Of a DNA stretch of 64,000 nt, positions 26,172 to 35,062 are shown piece after piece. Origin of the DNA: Prevotella pectinovora (GTDB taxonomy: Bacteria; Bacteroidota; Bacteroidia; Bacteroidales; Bacteroidaceae); contig NZ_JXQI01000063.1 of NCBI RefSeq assembly GCF_000834015.1, positions 62,001-126,000 on the forward strand, in the 5' to 3' direction. The position numbers were made by a program, and so were the translations under genes. The notes beneath the pieces are model-generated. The model was not told the DNA's origin. It searched no databases and saw nothing but the letters and a program-made list of their open reading frames with translations. Position 1 is the first letter of the stretch. Each line of letters opens with the position of its first letter.

Positions 26172-27848
26172 ATGGAAAAAGCTATAATCTACCAAATCTT
26201 CACAAGACTGTTCGGAAACACGAATACAACAAGGAAACACAACGGTACGCTGACGGACAACGGATGCGGTAAACTCAACGCATTCACTCCAGCTGTGTTG
26301 CGCAGAATAAAGGAGCTCGGCGTCACACACGTATGGTATACAGGAGTGATACGACACGCCACAACAACAGACTATACCCGATACGGAATACCACGGCAAC
26401 ATCCGGCTGTGGTGAAAGGAAATGCGGGAAGCCCGTATGCCATAACCGATTACTACGACATCGACCCAGACCTGGCGACTAACGTAGAAAAGCGAATGAA
26501 CGAATTCGAATCTCTCGTTAAGCGCACACACAAAGCAGGTCTGAAGATGATAATAGACTTTGTGCCCAACCACGTGGCACGACAATACAAATCGACAGCA
26601 AAACCAAAAGGCATTGCCGACTTCGGTGAGAACGACAATACAGGAATGCAATTCTCTCCGCAAAACAATTTCTACTACTGCCCGGAACAGAGTTTTGCAG
26701 CCGACATCGATCTCTATCATGGTGAAGAACTACCATACGAGGAATTCCCAGCCAAAGCCACAGGCAACGACTGCTTCGGAAACAGACCGGGCAGGAACGA
26801 CTGGTATGAGACGGTGAAGCTGAACTACGGCGTGGACTACTGCGATGCCGGCGGAGTGTCCACACACTTCTCCCCCACTCCAGACACTTGGAAGAAGATG
26901 CTCGACATACTGCTATTCTGGGCAGGAAAAGGAGTAGACGCATTCAGATGCGACATGGCAGAAATGGTGCCGTCTGCTTTCTGGCAATGGGTCACGACGG
27001 AAGTGAGGAAAAAACATCACAACGTGAAATTCATTGGCGAGGTATACAATCCCGGCAGATACAGAGAATATATAAATGCCGGTTTTGACTATCTCTACGA
27101 CAAGGTGGGAATGTATGACAGCTTGCGTGACGTGGTATGCGGCCATAGGAGCGCCACTGATATCACGAGACAGTGGCAAACGAATGACGACATCGCCGAC
27201 CACATGCTTTATTTCCTGGAAAACCATGACGAGCAGCGAATTGCAAGCGACTTCTTTGCCGGAGACGCCAGGAAAGGCATACCGGCTCTCATGACAAGCG
27301 CACTTATGAGAACCAACCCGTTCATGCTTTATGCCGGACAGGAATATGGAGAGAGAGGAATGGACGAAGAGGGATTCAGCGGAAGAGACGGAAGAACGAC
27401 AATATTCGACTACTGGTCTGTCGACTCGCTGATACACGGATATTCAAGCAGAAGACAACTGACAAAAGAGGAAAAATCAATCGAAGCCACATACAAGAAG
27501 GTGCTAAACATTGCGACCAGCGAGAATGCCGTAACAGGAGGCAAGTTCTTCGACCTCATGTATGTAAACCCAACATCTGCAGACTTCAATGCAGACAGGC
27601 AATACGTTTTCTTAAGAAGCAACGAAGACGATTTGATGATAGTACTTGCCAACTTCAGCGACGAGAGCAGCGACTGCAAGGTAAACATTCCGCAACACGC
27701 ATTCAACTATCTCAACCTGAAGAAAGGAATAATGGAAGGAACCGACCTGCTGAACGGAGAGAAAATCACCATCACCCTTTCTGACACCGACCCACTGAAT
27801 CTTTCAGTGGAGGCATGGAGCGGCAGAGTGATAAAGATATCAAAATGA
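26172..27848 (+). CDS. GH13 alpha-amylase family glycoside hydrolase, cytoplasmic
   Basis: The 558-residue protein has no signal peptide and begins within the catalytic barrel. All four GH13 regions are present: DFVPNH (I), DAFRCDMAE with the nucleophile Asp (II), KFIGEVYN with the acid/base Glu (III) and FLENHDEQR (IV). A small all-beta C-terminal domain follows from ~460. It should cleave or transfer alpha-1,4-glucosyl linkages in storage glycogen or imported maltodextrin. No susCD or other starch genes are adjacent. The AlaX-like gene follows 18 bp downstream and may share the transcript. Confidence 0.88.
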   Translation: MEKAIIYQIFTRLFGNTNTTRKHNGTLTDNGCGKLNAFTPAVLRRIKELGVTHVWYTGVIRHATTTDYTRYGIPRQHPAVVKGNAGSPYAITDYYDIDPDLATNVEKRMNEFESLVKRTHKAGLKMIIDFVPNHVARQYKSTAKPKGIADFGENDNTGMQFSPQNNFYYCPEQSFAADIDLYHGEELPYEEFPAKATGNDCFGNRPGRNDWYETVKLNYGVDYCDAGGVSTHFSPTPDTWKKMLDILLFWAGKGVDAFRCDMAEMVPSAFWQWVTTEVRKKHHNVKFIGEVYNPGRYREYINAGFDYLYDKVGMYDSLRDVVCGHRSATDITRQWQTNDDIADHMLYFLENHDEQRIASDFFAGDARKGIPALMTSALMRTNPFMLYAGQEYGERGMDEEGFSGRDGRTTIFDYWSVDSLIHGYSSRRQLTKEEKSIEATYKKVLNIATSENAVTGGKFFDLMYVNPTSADFNADRQYVFLRSNEDDLMIVLANFSDESSDCKVNIPQHAFNYLNLKKGIMEGTDLLNGEKITITLSDTDPLNLSVEAWSGRVIKISK

Positions 27849-27866
27849 ATCAAACAATAATAATCT

Positions 27867-28334
27867 ATGGACTACGAACTGAATACACACAACAAAGAGG
27901 AGTTTCCGCCGGCTCATACCGCCGAACATCTTCTCAACCAGACGATGATGAGGATGTTCGGATGTGAACGATCACGAAACGCTCATATAGAGCGAAAGAA
28001 AAGCAAAATCAGTTATATCCTTGACCACAAGCCCGACCGCAACGAGGAAAAGGAAATAGAACGCAGGATGAACGAGCTGATAGCCGAAGATCTGCCAGTG
28101 ACTTTCGAATATGTGGACAGAGACCATGTTCCCGACAATGTACAGCTTGACAGACTGCCCGACGACGCATCGGAAACCCTGCGTATCGTGCGCATCGGCG
28201 ACTACGACGCATGTCCTTGTATCGGAAAGCATGTGCGTTCTACTGCACAAATAGGAAAGTTCGTGCTGCTCGGCACCAACTGGGACGAGATGAAGCATTC
28301 GTTCAGAGTGAGATTCAAGATTGTGACGGAATAA
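27867..28334 (+). CDS. AlaX-like tRNA-editing protein (Ala/Thr-tRNA synthetase second additional domain)
   Basis: The 155-residue protein resembles the stand-alone editing domain of alanyl- and threonyl-tRNA synthetases. It has the metal-binding HxxxH motif in AHTAEHLL (~residues 17-24) and the distal Cys/His pair in CPCIGKHV (~129-136). Such proteins hydrolyse mischarged tRNA, for example Ser-tRNA(Ala). No synthetase core is present. It follows the GH13 gene by 18 bp; that pairing has no obvious functional meaning. The exact tRNA target is unknown. Confidence 0.78.
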   Translation: MDYELNTHNKEEFPPAHTAEHLLNQTMMRMFGCERSRNAHIERKKSKISYILDHKPDRNEEKEIERRMNELIAEDLPVTFEYVDRDHVPDNVQLDRLPDDASETLRIVRIGDYDACPCIGKHVRSTAQIGKFVLLGTNWDEMKHSFRVRFKIVTE

Positions 28335-28374
28335 GGATTGTCGGGACAACTGCAAAGGATGCAACCAAACAGCA

Positions 28375-28938
28375 TCATTCTCCCAACCAGTTCCCGATGA
28401 TTCTCTTTCCATCCGGTGTCAACACACTCTCTGGATGGAATTGTATTCCATGCACTGCATAATGACGGTGGCGGAAGGACATTATCTTTCCGTCATCGCT
28501 CACAGATGTAATCTCAAGACACTCAGGAAAGCCTTCTCTGCTGACCACCCAACTATGATAACGTCCCACCTCGATACGTCTTGGCAGGCCATCAAACAGG
28601 CTATCGTCTGCTATAATATCACATGGCGTAGCCACACCATGATAGACATGCGACAGATTCTCAATCTTTGCTCCAAAGACTTCGGCTATTGCCTGGTGAC
28701 CCAGACAGACTCCCAGGATTGGCAACCTGCCGGCATATTCTCTTATCACATCAAGAAGAAGCCCTGCCTCTGACGGTATGCCGGGACCGGGACTGAGCAA
28801 AAGCTTGTCGTATTCCGCCAGACTGTGGAGTTCGAAACAGTCATTGCGCAACACGTCAACATCAACACCGATGGCCTTCACGAGATGTGCGAGGTTATAT
28901 GTAAAGCTGTCGTAATTGTCAATTATAGCGATTCTCAT
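28375..28938 (-). CDS. Glutamine amidotransferase, anthranilate/aminodeoxychorismate synthase component II
   Basis: The start is set at MRIAIIDNYDSF (28938); the eight upstream codons are not conserved in the family. The ~187-residue class I amidotransferase has NYDSFTYNL, LSPGPGIPSEAG (oxyanion loop), the nucleophile in GVCLGHQAIAE and the His-Glu pair in FHPESVLTPDG. It supplies ammonia to TrpE or PabB. Adjacency to trpF points to tryptophan, but neither trpE nor pabB is in the window and one protein may serve both pathways. Confidence 0.85.
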   Translation of the reverse strand: MRIAIIDNYDSFTYNLAHLVKAIGVDVDVLRNDCFELHSLAEYDKLLLSPGPGIPSEAGLLLDVIREYAGRLPILGVCLGHQAIAEVFGAKIENLSHVYHGVATPCDIIADDSLFDGLPRRIEVGRYHSWVVSREGFPECLEITSVSDDGKIMSFRHRHYAVHGIQFHPESVLTPDGKRIIGNWLGE

Positions 28939-28963
28939 ATTCTCCCTGATTTTTGTCTTCAAA

Positions 28964-29632
28964 TCATTTTCTCAATAAGGAGATGAAATCTTTAAGTTTT
29001 GAGGTATCTTTGATGCCAGGCTTCGTCTCAAATCCTTCGTTCAGGTCTACACCTGCAAAACAAGGATTGGAAACAGACTTAATGCCGTCCGAATCCTCCA
29101 TCACTATTCCTCCTACAAGGAATGGCAAACCACCATCGTATTCATCAAGCAACTCAAAGTCGGAACACGACCTTGCCCCCTCCGTATCATCGTTTTTCAT
29201 ATTGAAGACCAACATGTCGGCATGAGCTGAATATTGTCTGCTTGATTTCAAATCATCTATATTCGCCACATTCAGAGTCTTGAAAATTCTGACACCTTTG
29301 CAAATATCAGGATCAAGAGTCCGGCGAAGGTTGTCTATCATTACTGGCGACTCGCTGCCTTGAAGTTGAACACAATCGAGCTTGTAATTATATACAGCAG
29401 TGACGATGTTCTGCGGCATGTCGTCGGCAAAGACTCCCACACGCCGTGGTGAATTGTTTTCGGCGATGAGTCTCCTGTCTGCATAATCGGGAATAATGGC
29501 AGCCAAAGACGCTATCATGCCGACATGACGCGGATCATCTTTACAGAAATTAAATCCCATCATGTCGATGCCCAGTTTCCCCACATCGCGAATATTCTCC
29601 GGATCGCGCATTCCGCATACTTTTATCATCAT
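28964..29632 (-). CDS. trpF: Phosphoribosylanthranilate isomerase
   Basis: The enzyme catalyses the third step of tryptophan synthesis. The 222-residue barrel begins MMIKVCGMRDPENI, where the Cys-Gly-Met motif carries the catalytic cysteine. VGVFADD, CVQLQGSESP, the C-terminal GGIVMEDSD phosphate-binding region and AGVDLNEGFETKPGIKD follow. The amidotransferase starts 25 bp after the stop, so they form an operon. The rest of the trp genes are not here. Confidence 0.9.
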   Translation of the reverse strand: MMIKVCGMRDPENIRDVGKLGIDMMGFNFCKDDPRHVGMIASLAAIIPDYADRRLIAENNSPRRVGVFADDMPQNIVTAVYNYKLDCVQLQGSESPVMIDNLRRTLDPDICKGVRIFKTLNVANIDDLKSSRQYSAHADMLVFNMKNDDTEGARSCSDFELLDEYDGGLPFLVGGIVMEDSDGIKSVSNPCFAGVDLNEGFETKPGIKDTSKLKDFISLLRK

Positions 29633-29740
29633 AAGCTGGTGATTAAAAAAAACGAATTATCCTATAGAAGCTGTCTGAATGCGAGTTGACGACAAACAGC
29701 CCACATGTCATTTTTCCATTCCTTTCATGGAAACGGCAGA

Positions 29741-29748
29741 CAAAGGTA
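29741..29748 (-). promoter_or_regulatory. -7 box TACCTTTG of trpF
   Basis: On the minus strand this matches TAnnTTTG about 110 bp before the trpF start. No TTTG at the -33 spacing. I see no leader peptide or attenuator hairpin in 29633-29740. Confidence 0.4.
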
Positions 29749-29867
29749 ATGTTTTATTTTCAATCTCCATTCTTTTCCATCAAATTACTGTGAGGTAAAC
29801 AGGAAAAAAATTCACTCAAAAAACACGAAAAGCCCGCTTATAGAAAGCTTATTTACGAGAAATACAT

Positions 29868-29875
29868 TAAATTTG
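29868..29875 (+). promoter_or_regulatory. -7 box TAAATTTG of the SDR gene
   Basis: TAAATTTG lies about 68 bp before the start at 29944. The -33 position is not recognisable. Confidence 0.45.
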
Positions 29876-29943
29876 CAAAAATTGGGATTATCACTGCGGA
29901 TACGACAACAATGACTTACAATAATAAATAAAAAAATATCAAG

Positions 29944-30702
29944 ATGAAAAAGATTGCACTTATCACAGGAGCCACAAGCGGCATTGGAGAAGCCTGTGCA
30001 AGAAAGTTTGCCGAAGGCGGTTATGACTTGATTCTCACGGCACGCCGCGAGGAGAAACTGGCTGAAATCAAAGCCGAACTGGAAGCCAGGGGCACGGAGG
30101 TGAAGGCCCTGGCATTCGATGTACGCGATACGGCTGCTGCAAAAAAGGCGATAGACTCGCTCGATGAGGAATGGAAGAAAATCAACGTGCTGATAAACAA
30201 TGCCGGACTCGCCCTTGGCCTCGACAAGGAATATGAAGCCAAGCCAGAAGAATGGGACGCGATGATCGACACCAACGTGAAGGGACTGCTCACGATGACG
30301 CGCCTTGTGGTGCCGGGTATGGTGGAACGCAACGAGGGCAACGTGATAAACATCGGTAGCGTGGCAGGCGATGCCGCCTACGCCGGAGGAAACGTATACT
30401 GTGCCACAAAGGCAGCCGTGAAGGCTCTGTCTGACGGACTGCGTATCGACGTAGCCGACACTGCTGTGCGAGTGACGAACCTCAAGCCGGGACTCGTGGA
30501 AACGAACTTCAGCAAGGTGCGCTTCCATGGCGACAACGAGCGTGCCGACAATGTATACAAGGGCATCAAGCCGCTAACCGGTGCCGACATCGCCGATGTA
30601 GCCTTCTATGCAGCATCGGCTCCGAAGCACGTGCAGATTGCCGAAGTGCTCATACTTGCCACACACCAGGCAAGCGGAAGTGTAGTGCACAGGGAAAAAT
30701 AA
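29944..30702 (+). CDS. Short-chain dehydrogenase/reductase, YdfG-like
   Basis: The 252-residue NADP-type enzyme shows TGATSGIGEACA (cofactor binding), NNAG, the catalytic serine in NIGSVAGDAAY and the YxxxK pair in VYCATKAAV. The C-terminal part (TNFSKVRFHGD) matches the group with YdfG, which oxidises 3-hydroxy acids such as serine or 3-hydroxypropionate, or reduces the matching semialdehydes. The substrate is a family inference. It is a single gene with a strong shared terminator. Confidence 0.85.
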   Translation: MKKIALITGATSGIGEACARKFAEGGYDLILTARREEKLAEIKAELEARGTEVKALAFDVRDTAAAKKAIDSLDEEWKKINVLINNAGLALGLDKEYEAKPEEWDAMIDTNVKGLLTMTRLVVPGMVERNEGNVINIGSVAGDAAYAGGNVYCATKAAVKALSDGLRIDVADTAVRVTNLKPGLVETNFSKVRFHGDNERADNVYKGIKPLTGADIADVAFYAASAPKHVQIAEVLILATHQASGSVVHREK

Positions 30703-30756
30703 CAAATCCCTATCCTATCATCAGGGAAAAGTCTGGACAAATAAGGACCAATGGTC

Positions 30757-30791
30757 AAGGGGCAAGAATCACATGACAGATTCTTGCCCCT
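30757..30791. terminator. Bidirectional terminator between SDR and metal efflux operon
   Basis: GGGGCAAGAATC (30759-30770) pairs perfectly with GATTCTTGCCCC (30779-30790) across an 8-nt loop, with AT-rich flanks on both sides. Confidence 0.85.
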
Positions 30792-30813
30792 ATTATTTTC
30801 GATTTCAAATCTC

Positions 30814-31989
30814 TTACAATTCGTTCTTATGCAGCACTGCATGCAGTTTTGCGCTCTGACAATGAATGTCGATATGGCGCTGGAGCTTCTCGTAGATGCT
30901 GTTTACCTCTGTGTAATAATCCAAAGCATTGATTTCTCCATGCTGGAGAGCTTTGGAGAATAGTACTATAGACTCCTGCATCATCTTGACATCACTATGG
31001 TCAAGCACCTGCTGCAAGCCGACAAGCTGTTGATAGCCAGACTGCAACTGCGATTCAGCATCCTTGCGTGCCTGCTCCACTTGCAGCTCTGCACTCTGCC
31101 GGCGCTCCCGGGCTGCCTTGATTCTCTTGCTGTTGCTATAGAGCGGAAAGCTGACCCCTACCATAATACCGTTCACTCCTTCTTTCTGCTCCGTGTTGCG
31201 ACGATAGCCAAAGGAGATGTTAGGCAACCACTCTCTTTTCTGCATTTTCACATTCATATCAGCAGATTTCAGCATCGTCTCAGCCATCTGTATATCGGCA
31301 TCACTGGCTAGATAAAGAGCCTTGTAGGATTCAAAGTCCTTTATCGGCTGGAATTCAGGAAACTTCTCACTGTCAATTGTCACGGGCTTTCCGCCATTCA
31401 GCTGTTGCAGCTGCTGTAGCAGGAGCATCCGTTCGTTCTGCGCCTCGCTTACCATGGTCTGCACCTCCATGCAGTCGAGCTTCACCTTGTTTACCTCAAG
31501 GATATTTGCATCTCCTGCCGCCATACGTTTGTCGTACATCTGATGCAGGGTTTCGCTGTTCTCCAAGCGCTGGTCGAGCATTGTCATAGTCATGTTCAAA
31601 CGTATGATGTCGAGACACAGCTGTTCTGCTTCGAGCAGTATGTCGCGACGGTTCTTTTCATACATCTTGCCTCCCACCGTCTTCTGCATCTTCGCCTGTT
31701 TGTTGCGGTCGGCATACTTGGTAGGAAACTGTATCTCCTGGCTCACCACAAGTTCGCTCTCCGCCACACCCGAATATCCGCTTCTGAAGAACGGACTGTA
31801 TTCCACCGACAGTCCATCGAGGGAATTTTCAGCCTTTATGTCGAGTACATCAGCCTCGTTATCGTGCTGCAGAGCTCTCAGAGTGAGATTATTCTGGGCT
31901 ATCTGCTTCAGCACATCGTCAACGCTGTTGTCTGCCGAGGCTGTGAAAGCCATAAGTACGAAACTAACGGCGATTAGAAATCTTTTCAT
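30814..31989 (-). CDS. TolC/CusC-family outer-membrane efflux channel
   Basis: The 391-residue protein has a signal peptide (cut near FTASA/DNS) and the long heptad-rich helices of outer-membrane efflux proteins. Two repeats are recognisable, each with a helical hairpin (LLEAEQLCLDIIRLNMTM in the first, AELQVEQARKDAESQL in the second). It is the last gene of a three-gene efflux operon, and its ATG overlaps the pump gene's end by 26 bp. It forms the outer-membrane conduit for the CusA/CzcA-like pump. Confidence 0.88.
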   Translation of the reverse strand: MKRFLIAVSFVLMAFTASADNSVDDVLKQIAQNNLTLRALQHDNEADVLDIKAENSLDGLSVEYSPFFRSGYSGVAESELVVSQEIQFPTKYADRNKQAKMQKTVGGKMYEKNRRDILLEAEQLCLDIIRLNMTMTMLDQRLENSETLHQMYDKRMAAGDANILEVNKVKLDCMEVQTMVSEAQNERMLLLQQLQQLNGGKPVTIDSEKFPEFQPIKDFESYKALYLASDADIQMAETMLKSADMNVKMQKREWLPNISFGYRRNTEQKEGVNGIMVGVSFPLYSNSKRIKAARERRQSAELQVEQARKDAESQLQSGYQQLVGLQQVLDHSDVKMMQESIVLFSKALQHGEINALDYYTEVNSIYEKLQRHIDIHCQSAKLHAVLHKNEL

Positions 31990-34900
31990 ATATTACCGGA
32001 ATTATAAATGCGTTAAGTAATGTTGAACTAATCAATCCTCCGAGAATTACCTTTGCCATAGGCGACTGTATCTCATTTCCCGGCAGGTCTCCACCAAGGG
32101 CGAGTGGCAAGAGGGCAAGAGCCGAAGTGAGAGCCGTCATCAATATAGGATTCAATCGAGACAGCGAACCGTTCACTATAGCCTCCCTTACTGTAGCGCC
32201 TTCTTCTGTGCGCAGACGCTTGTATTCTGTCACGAGGAGCATTCCGTTTCGTGTGGCGATACCAAAGAGGGAGATGAATCCGATGATTGCCGGTATGCTC
32301 ACTTCTCCTGTAGTAATCACCAGAGCAAATATACCTCCGATGAGTGCAAGAGGCAGATTCAGAAGAATAACGCCTGCTTCCTTGGCATTGCGGAACTGCA
32401 TGAAGAGCAGCAGGAAAATTATTGCAATGGCGATGGTACAAGTGAGATAAAGCACTCTGCTTGCACTCTCCTGGCTCTCAAACTGTCCACCGTATTCTAT
32501 GCGATAGCCTTCTGGCAATTTCACCTCTTCGCCCACTGCTTTCTTGATATCAGCTACGACGTCGCTCAATGCCCTGCCGCTGGTGTTGGCAGATATTACT
32601 ATCTTGCGCTGCACGTTCTCACGGTTGATGGTGTTCGGTCCGGCACTCGACACGATGTCTGCCACGTCAGACAACGGCACCTTGCGTCCGTCTGGCGCGT
32701 CTATGATGAGGTCGCTTATCTCATCGTAGTCGCCGCCTTTCACCACGAGGTTGAAGGCCCTGCCAGCCTCATACACCTGAGAAACAGTTTCACCGGCAAG
32801 GTTAACAGAGATGAACTCGTTGAATTCGGGCAACGTGATACCGTTGCGCAAGAGGAGTTCGCGGCGCGGAATGACTTTCAGTTCCGGACGCTCTATCTGC
32901 TGTTCCACATTCAGGTCGGCGATTCCGTCGATGTCCTTGCAAGCCTTCTTTATCTGATTGCCGATGGTGAACATCTTGTTGAGATCTGTTCCAAAGAGTT
33001 TTATGGCGATGCTTGCCTGCGTACCTGAGAGCATGGCATCGATACGATGGGATATCGGCTGGCCTATCTCTATGTTTGCGCCCGCCAATACGGAGAGGCG
33101 ATGGCGCACATCATCGAGTACCTCCTCATGACTACGGCCGTCGAGCTTGAATGGTGCTTCTATCTCACTTACGTTCACGCCGAGAGCATGCTCGTCGAGT
33201 TCTGCACGTCCTGTTTTCCTCGCCACGGTCTGAATCTCCGGTACCTGCAGCAGAAGCCTTTCCGCCCGCGCTCCTATGGAATCGCTCTCCTCCAGGGAAA
33301 TGCCGGGTAGCGAGGATATGTTTATGGTGAATGATCCCTCATTGAATTTTGGCAGGAAACTGCTGCCAAGCGAGAGGAATATCACTAAAGCCAAAACAAG
33401 CAATGACGCAGAGGAAATGAAGACGGTGCGGGTATGGTCGAGCACCCAGAGCAAAGCCTCACGGTAGTATTTCTTCAGCCACACCGCCACGAAAGCCTCC
33501 TTCGGCATCTCACCATTGCTTTTGTTCAGCATATAGCTGCAGAGCACCGGTGTGAGCGTGAGAGCCACAAGTGTGGAAGCGAACAAAGCCGTGACGAAAG
33601 CTATGCCAAGAGGAATGAGCATCCTGCCCTCCATACCGCTGAGGAAGAACAGCGGGGCAAAGCTGACGATAATGATAAGTGTGGAATTGAGAATCGGCAT
33701 ACGCACCTCACGTGAGGCGTTGTATACGAGTTCTATTATCGGTATGCGCTCTGCCTCCGGCAGTTCGCGGTTCTGCCGTATATGTTTATACACGTTCTCC
33801 ACATCCACTATGGCATCATCCACAAGCGAACCGATGGCAATTGCCAAACCGCCAAGTGTCATGGTGTTTATGCTTATGCCAAGAACGTTAAGCACTATCA
33901 TTGCCACGAGGAATGAAATTGGGATTGTGACAAGTGAAATCACCGTAGTACGGACATTGGCAAGAAATATCATCAGCACGATGACCACGAATATGGCTCC
34001 CTCCATGAGCGACTTCTGCACGTTGTCGATACTGCTGTCGATGAAATCTGCCTGACGGAAGATATCGGTTGAGATATGTACATCTGCCGGAAGGTTGGTC
34101 TTCAGTTCGTCGAGCGCATTGTTCAGTTGTTCGGTGAGTTTCAGCGTACTGGTGTCTGGCTGTTTTGTCACAGTGAGCAATACTGCCGGACGTGCCTTCT
34201 CGCTTGCCACGCCGAGCTTGGGCGACTGGTTGCCTACCTTGATGTCTGCGACATCGGCAAGTGTTATCACGCTCTCGCCGTTTTTCTTCACGATGCAGGC
34301 ACCGATCTTGTCGATATCGTTGGTAGAGGTGATGGCGCGGATGATATATTCGTTGCCGTATTTATAGCGCACACCACCATTGGTGTTGGTGTTCATGCCG
34401 CGTGTGCTGGCCATAACTTCGGAGAGCGACACACCGAAATGCTTCATCTTGCCGGGACTGATGAGTATCTGGTATTCTTTGATGTCACCTCCGTGCACGC
34501 TTACCTGTGCCACACCACCCGTTGAGAGCAGCTGCGGACGGATTACCCAGTCGGCATAGGTGCGCAGATCCTGAAGCGACGCCTTGTCGCTGGTAAGACT
34601 CACGATGAGCACCTCGCCAAGAATAGACGACTGCGGTCCGAGCACTGGCGCACTGACACCTTCGGGCATCTGTTCGCCAACGGCTGCGAGTTTCTCGCTG
34701 ACTATCTGGCGTGCAAGATATATATCTGTGCCCCAGTCGAACTCTACCCAGACTACAGAGAAGCCATGGGTTGACTGCGACCTCACCCGGCGCACTCCGG
34801 TGCTGCCGTTCACTGCCGTTTCTATAGGAAAGGTGACGAGCTGTTCCACCTCCTCTGCTGCCATACCTCCCGCTTCTGTCATTATGACAACGGTTGGGGC

Positions 34901-35029
34901 ATTGAGGTCGGGGAAGACGTCAACTTCGGTCTTGCTTGTAGAATACAGCCCTGCGATGACAAGCAGAACTGCCGCCACAAGAACGAGTATTCTGTTCTCA
35001 AGCGAGAACCTGATAATCTTGTTCAGCAT
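31964..35029 (-). CDS. CusA/CzcA-family heavy-metal RND efflux pump
   Basis: The 1021-residue inner-membrane pump has the heavy-metal RND (HME) pattern. It begins MLNKIIRFSLENRILVLVAA, has a periplasmic loop with a GSTGVRRVRSQSTHGFSVV segment and the proton-relay segment AIAIGSLVDDAIVDVENVYK. A second periplasmic loop and helix block end in PVIYEKI. It lies between its adaptor (33 bp upstream) and TolC-like channel. The family moves divalent or monovalent metals out of the cell. The His-rich adaptor hints at zinc, cobalt, nickel or copper, but the ion cannot be fixed from sequence. Confidence 0.9.
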   Translation of the reverse strand: MLNKIIRFSLENRILVLVAAVLLVIAGLYSTSKTEVDVFPDLNAPTVVIMTEAGGMAAEEVEQLVTFPIETAVNGSTGVRRVRSQSTHGFSVVWVEFDWGTDIYLARQIVSEKLAAVGEQMPEGVSAPVLGPQSSILGEVLIVSLTSDKASLQDLRTYADWVIRPQLLSTGGVAQVSVHGGDIKEYQILISPGKMKHFGVSLSEVMASTRGMNTNTNGGVRYKYGNEYIIRAITSTNDIDKIGACIVKKNGESVITLADVADIKVGNQSPKLGVASEKARPAVLLTVTKQPDTSTLKLTEQLNNALDELKTNLPADVHISTDIFRQADFIDSSIDNVQKSLMEGAIFVVIVLMIFLANVRTTVISLVTIPISFLVAMIVLNVLGISINTMTLGGLAIAIGSLVDDAIVDVENVYKHIRQNRELPEAERIPIIELVYNASREVRMPILNSTLIIIVSFAPLFFLSGMEGRMLIPLGIAFVTALFASTLVALTLTPVLCSYMLNKSNGEMPKEAFVAVWLKKYYREALLWVLDHTRTVFISSASLLVLALVIFLSLGSSFLPKFNEGSFTINISSLPGISLEESDSIGARAERLLLQVPEIQTVARKTGRAELDEHALGVNVSEIEAPFKLDGRSHEEVLDDVRHRLSVLAGANIEIGQPISHRIDAMLSGTQASIAIKLFGTDLNKMFTIGNQIKKACKDIDGIADLNVEQQIERPELKVIPRRELLLRNGITLPEFNEFISVNLAGETVSQVYEAGRAFNLVVKGGDYDEISDLIIDAPDGRKVPLSDVADIVSSAGPNTINRENVQRKIVISANTSGRALSDVVADIKKAVGEEVKLPEGYRIEYGGQFESQESASRVLYLTCTIAIAIIFLLLFMQFRNAKEAGVILLNLPLALIGGIFALVITTGEVSIPAIIGFISLFGIATRNGMLLVTEYKRLRTEEGATVREAIVNGSLSRLNPILMTALTSALALLPLALGGDLPGNEIQSPMAKVILGGLISSTLLNAFIIPVIYEKISNRR

Positions 35030-35062
35030 AATTTATAATCTGTCTGTTACGTAGGATTTTCT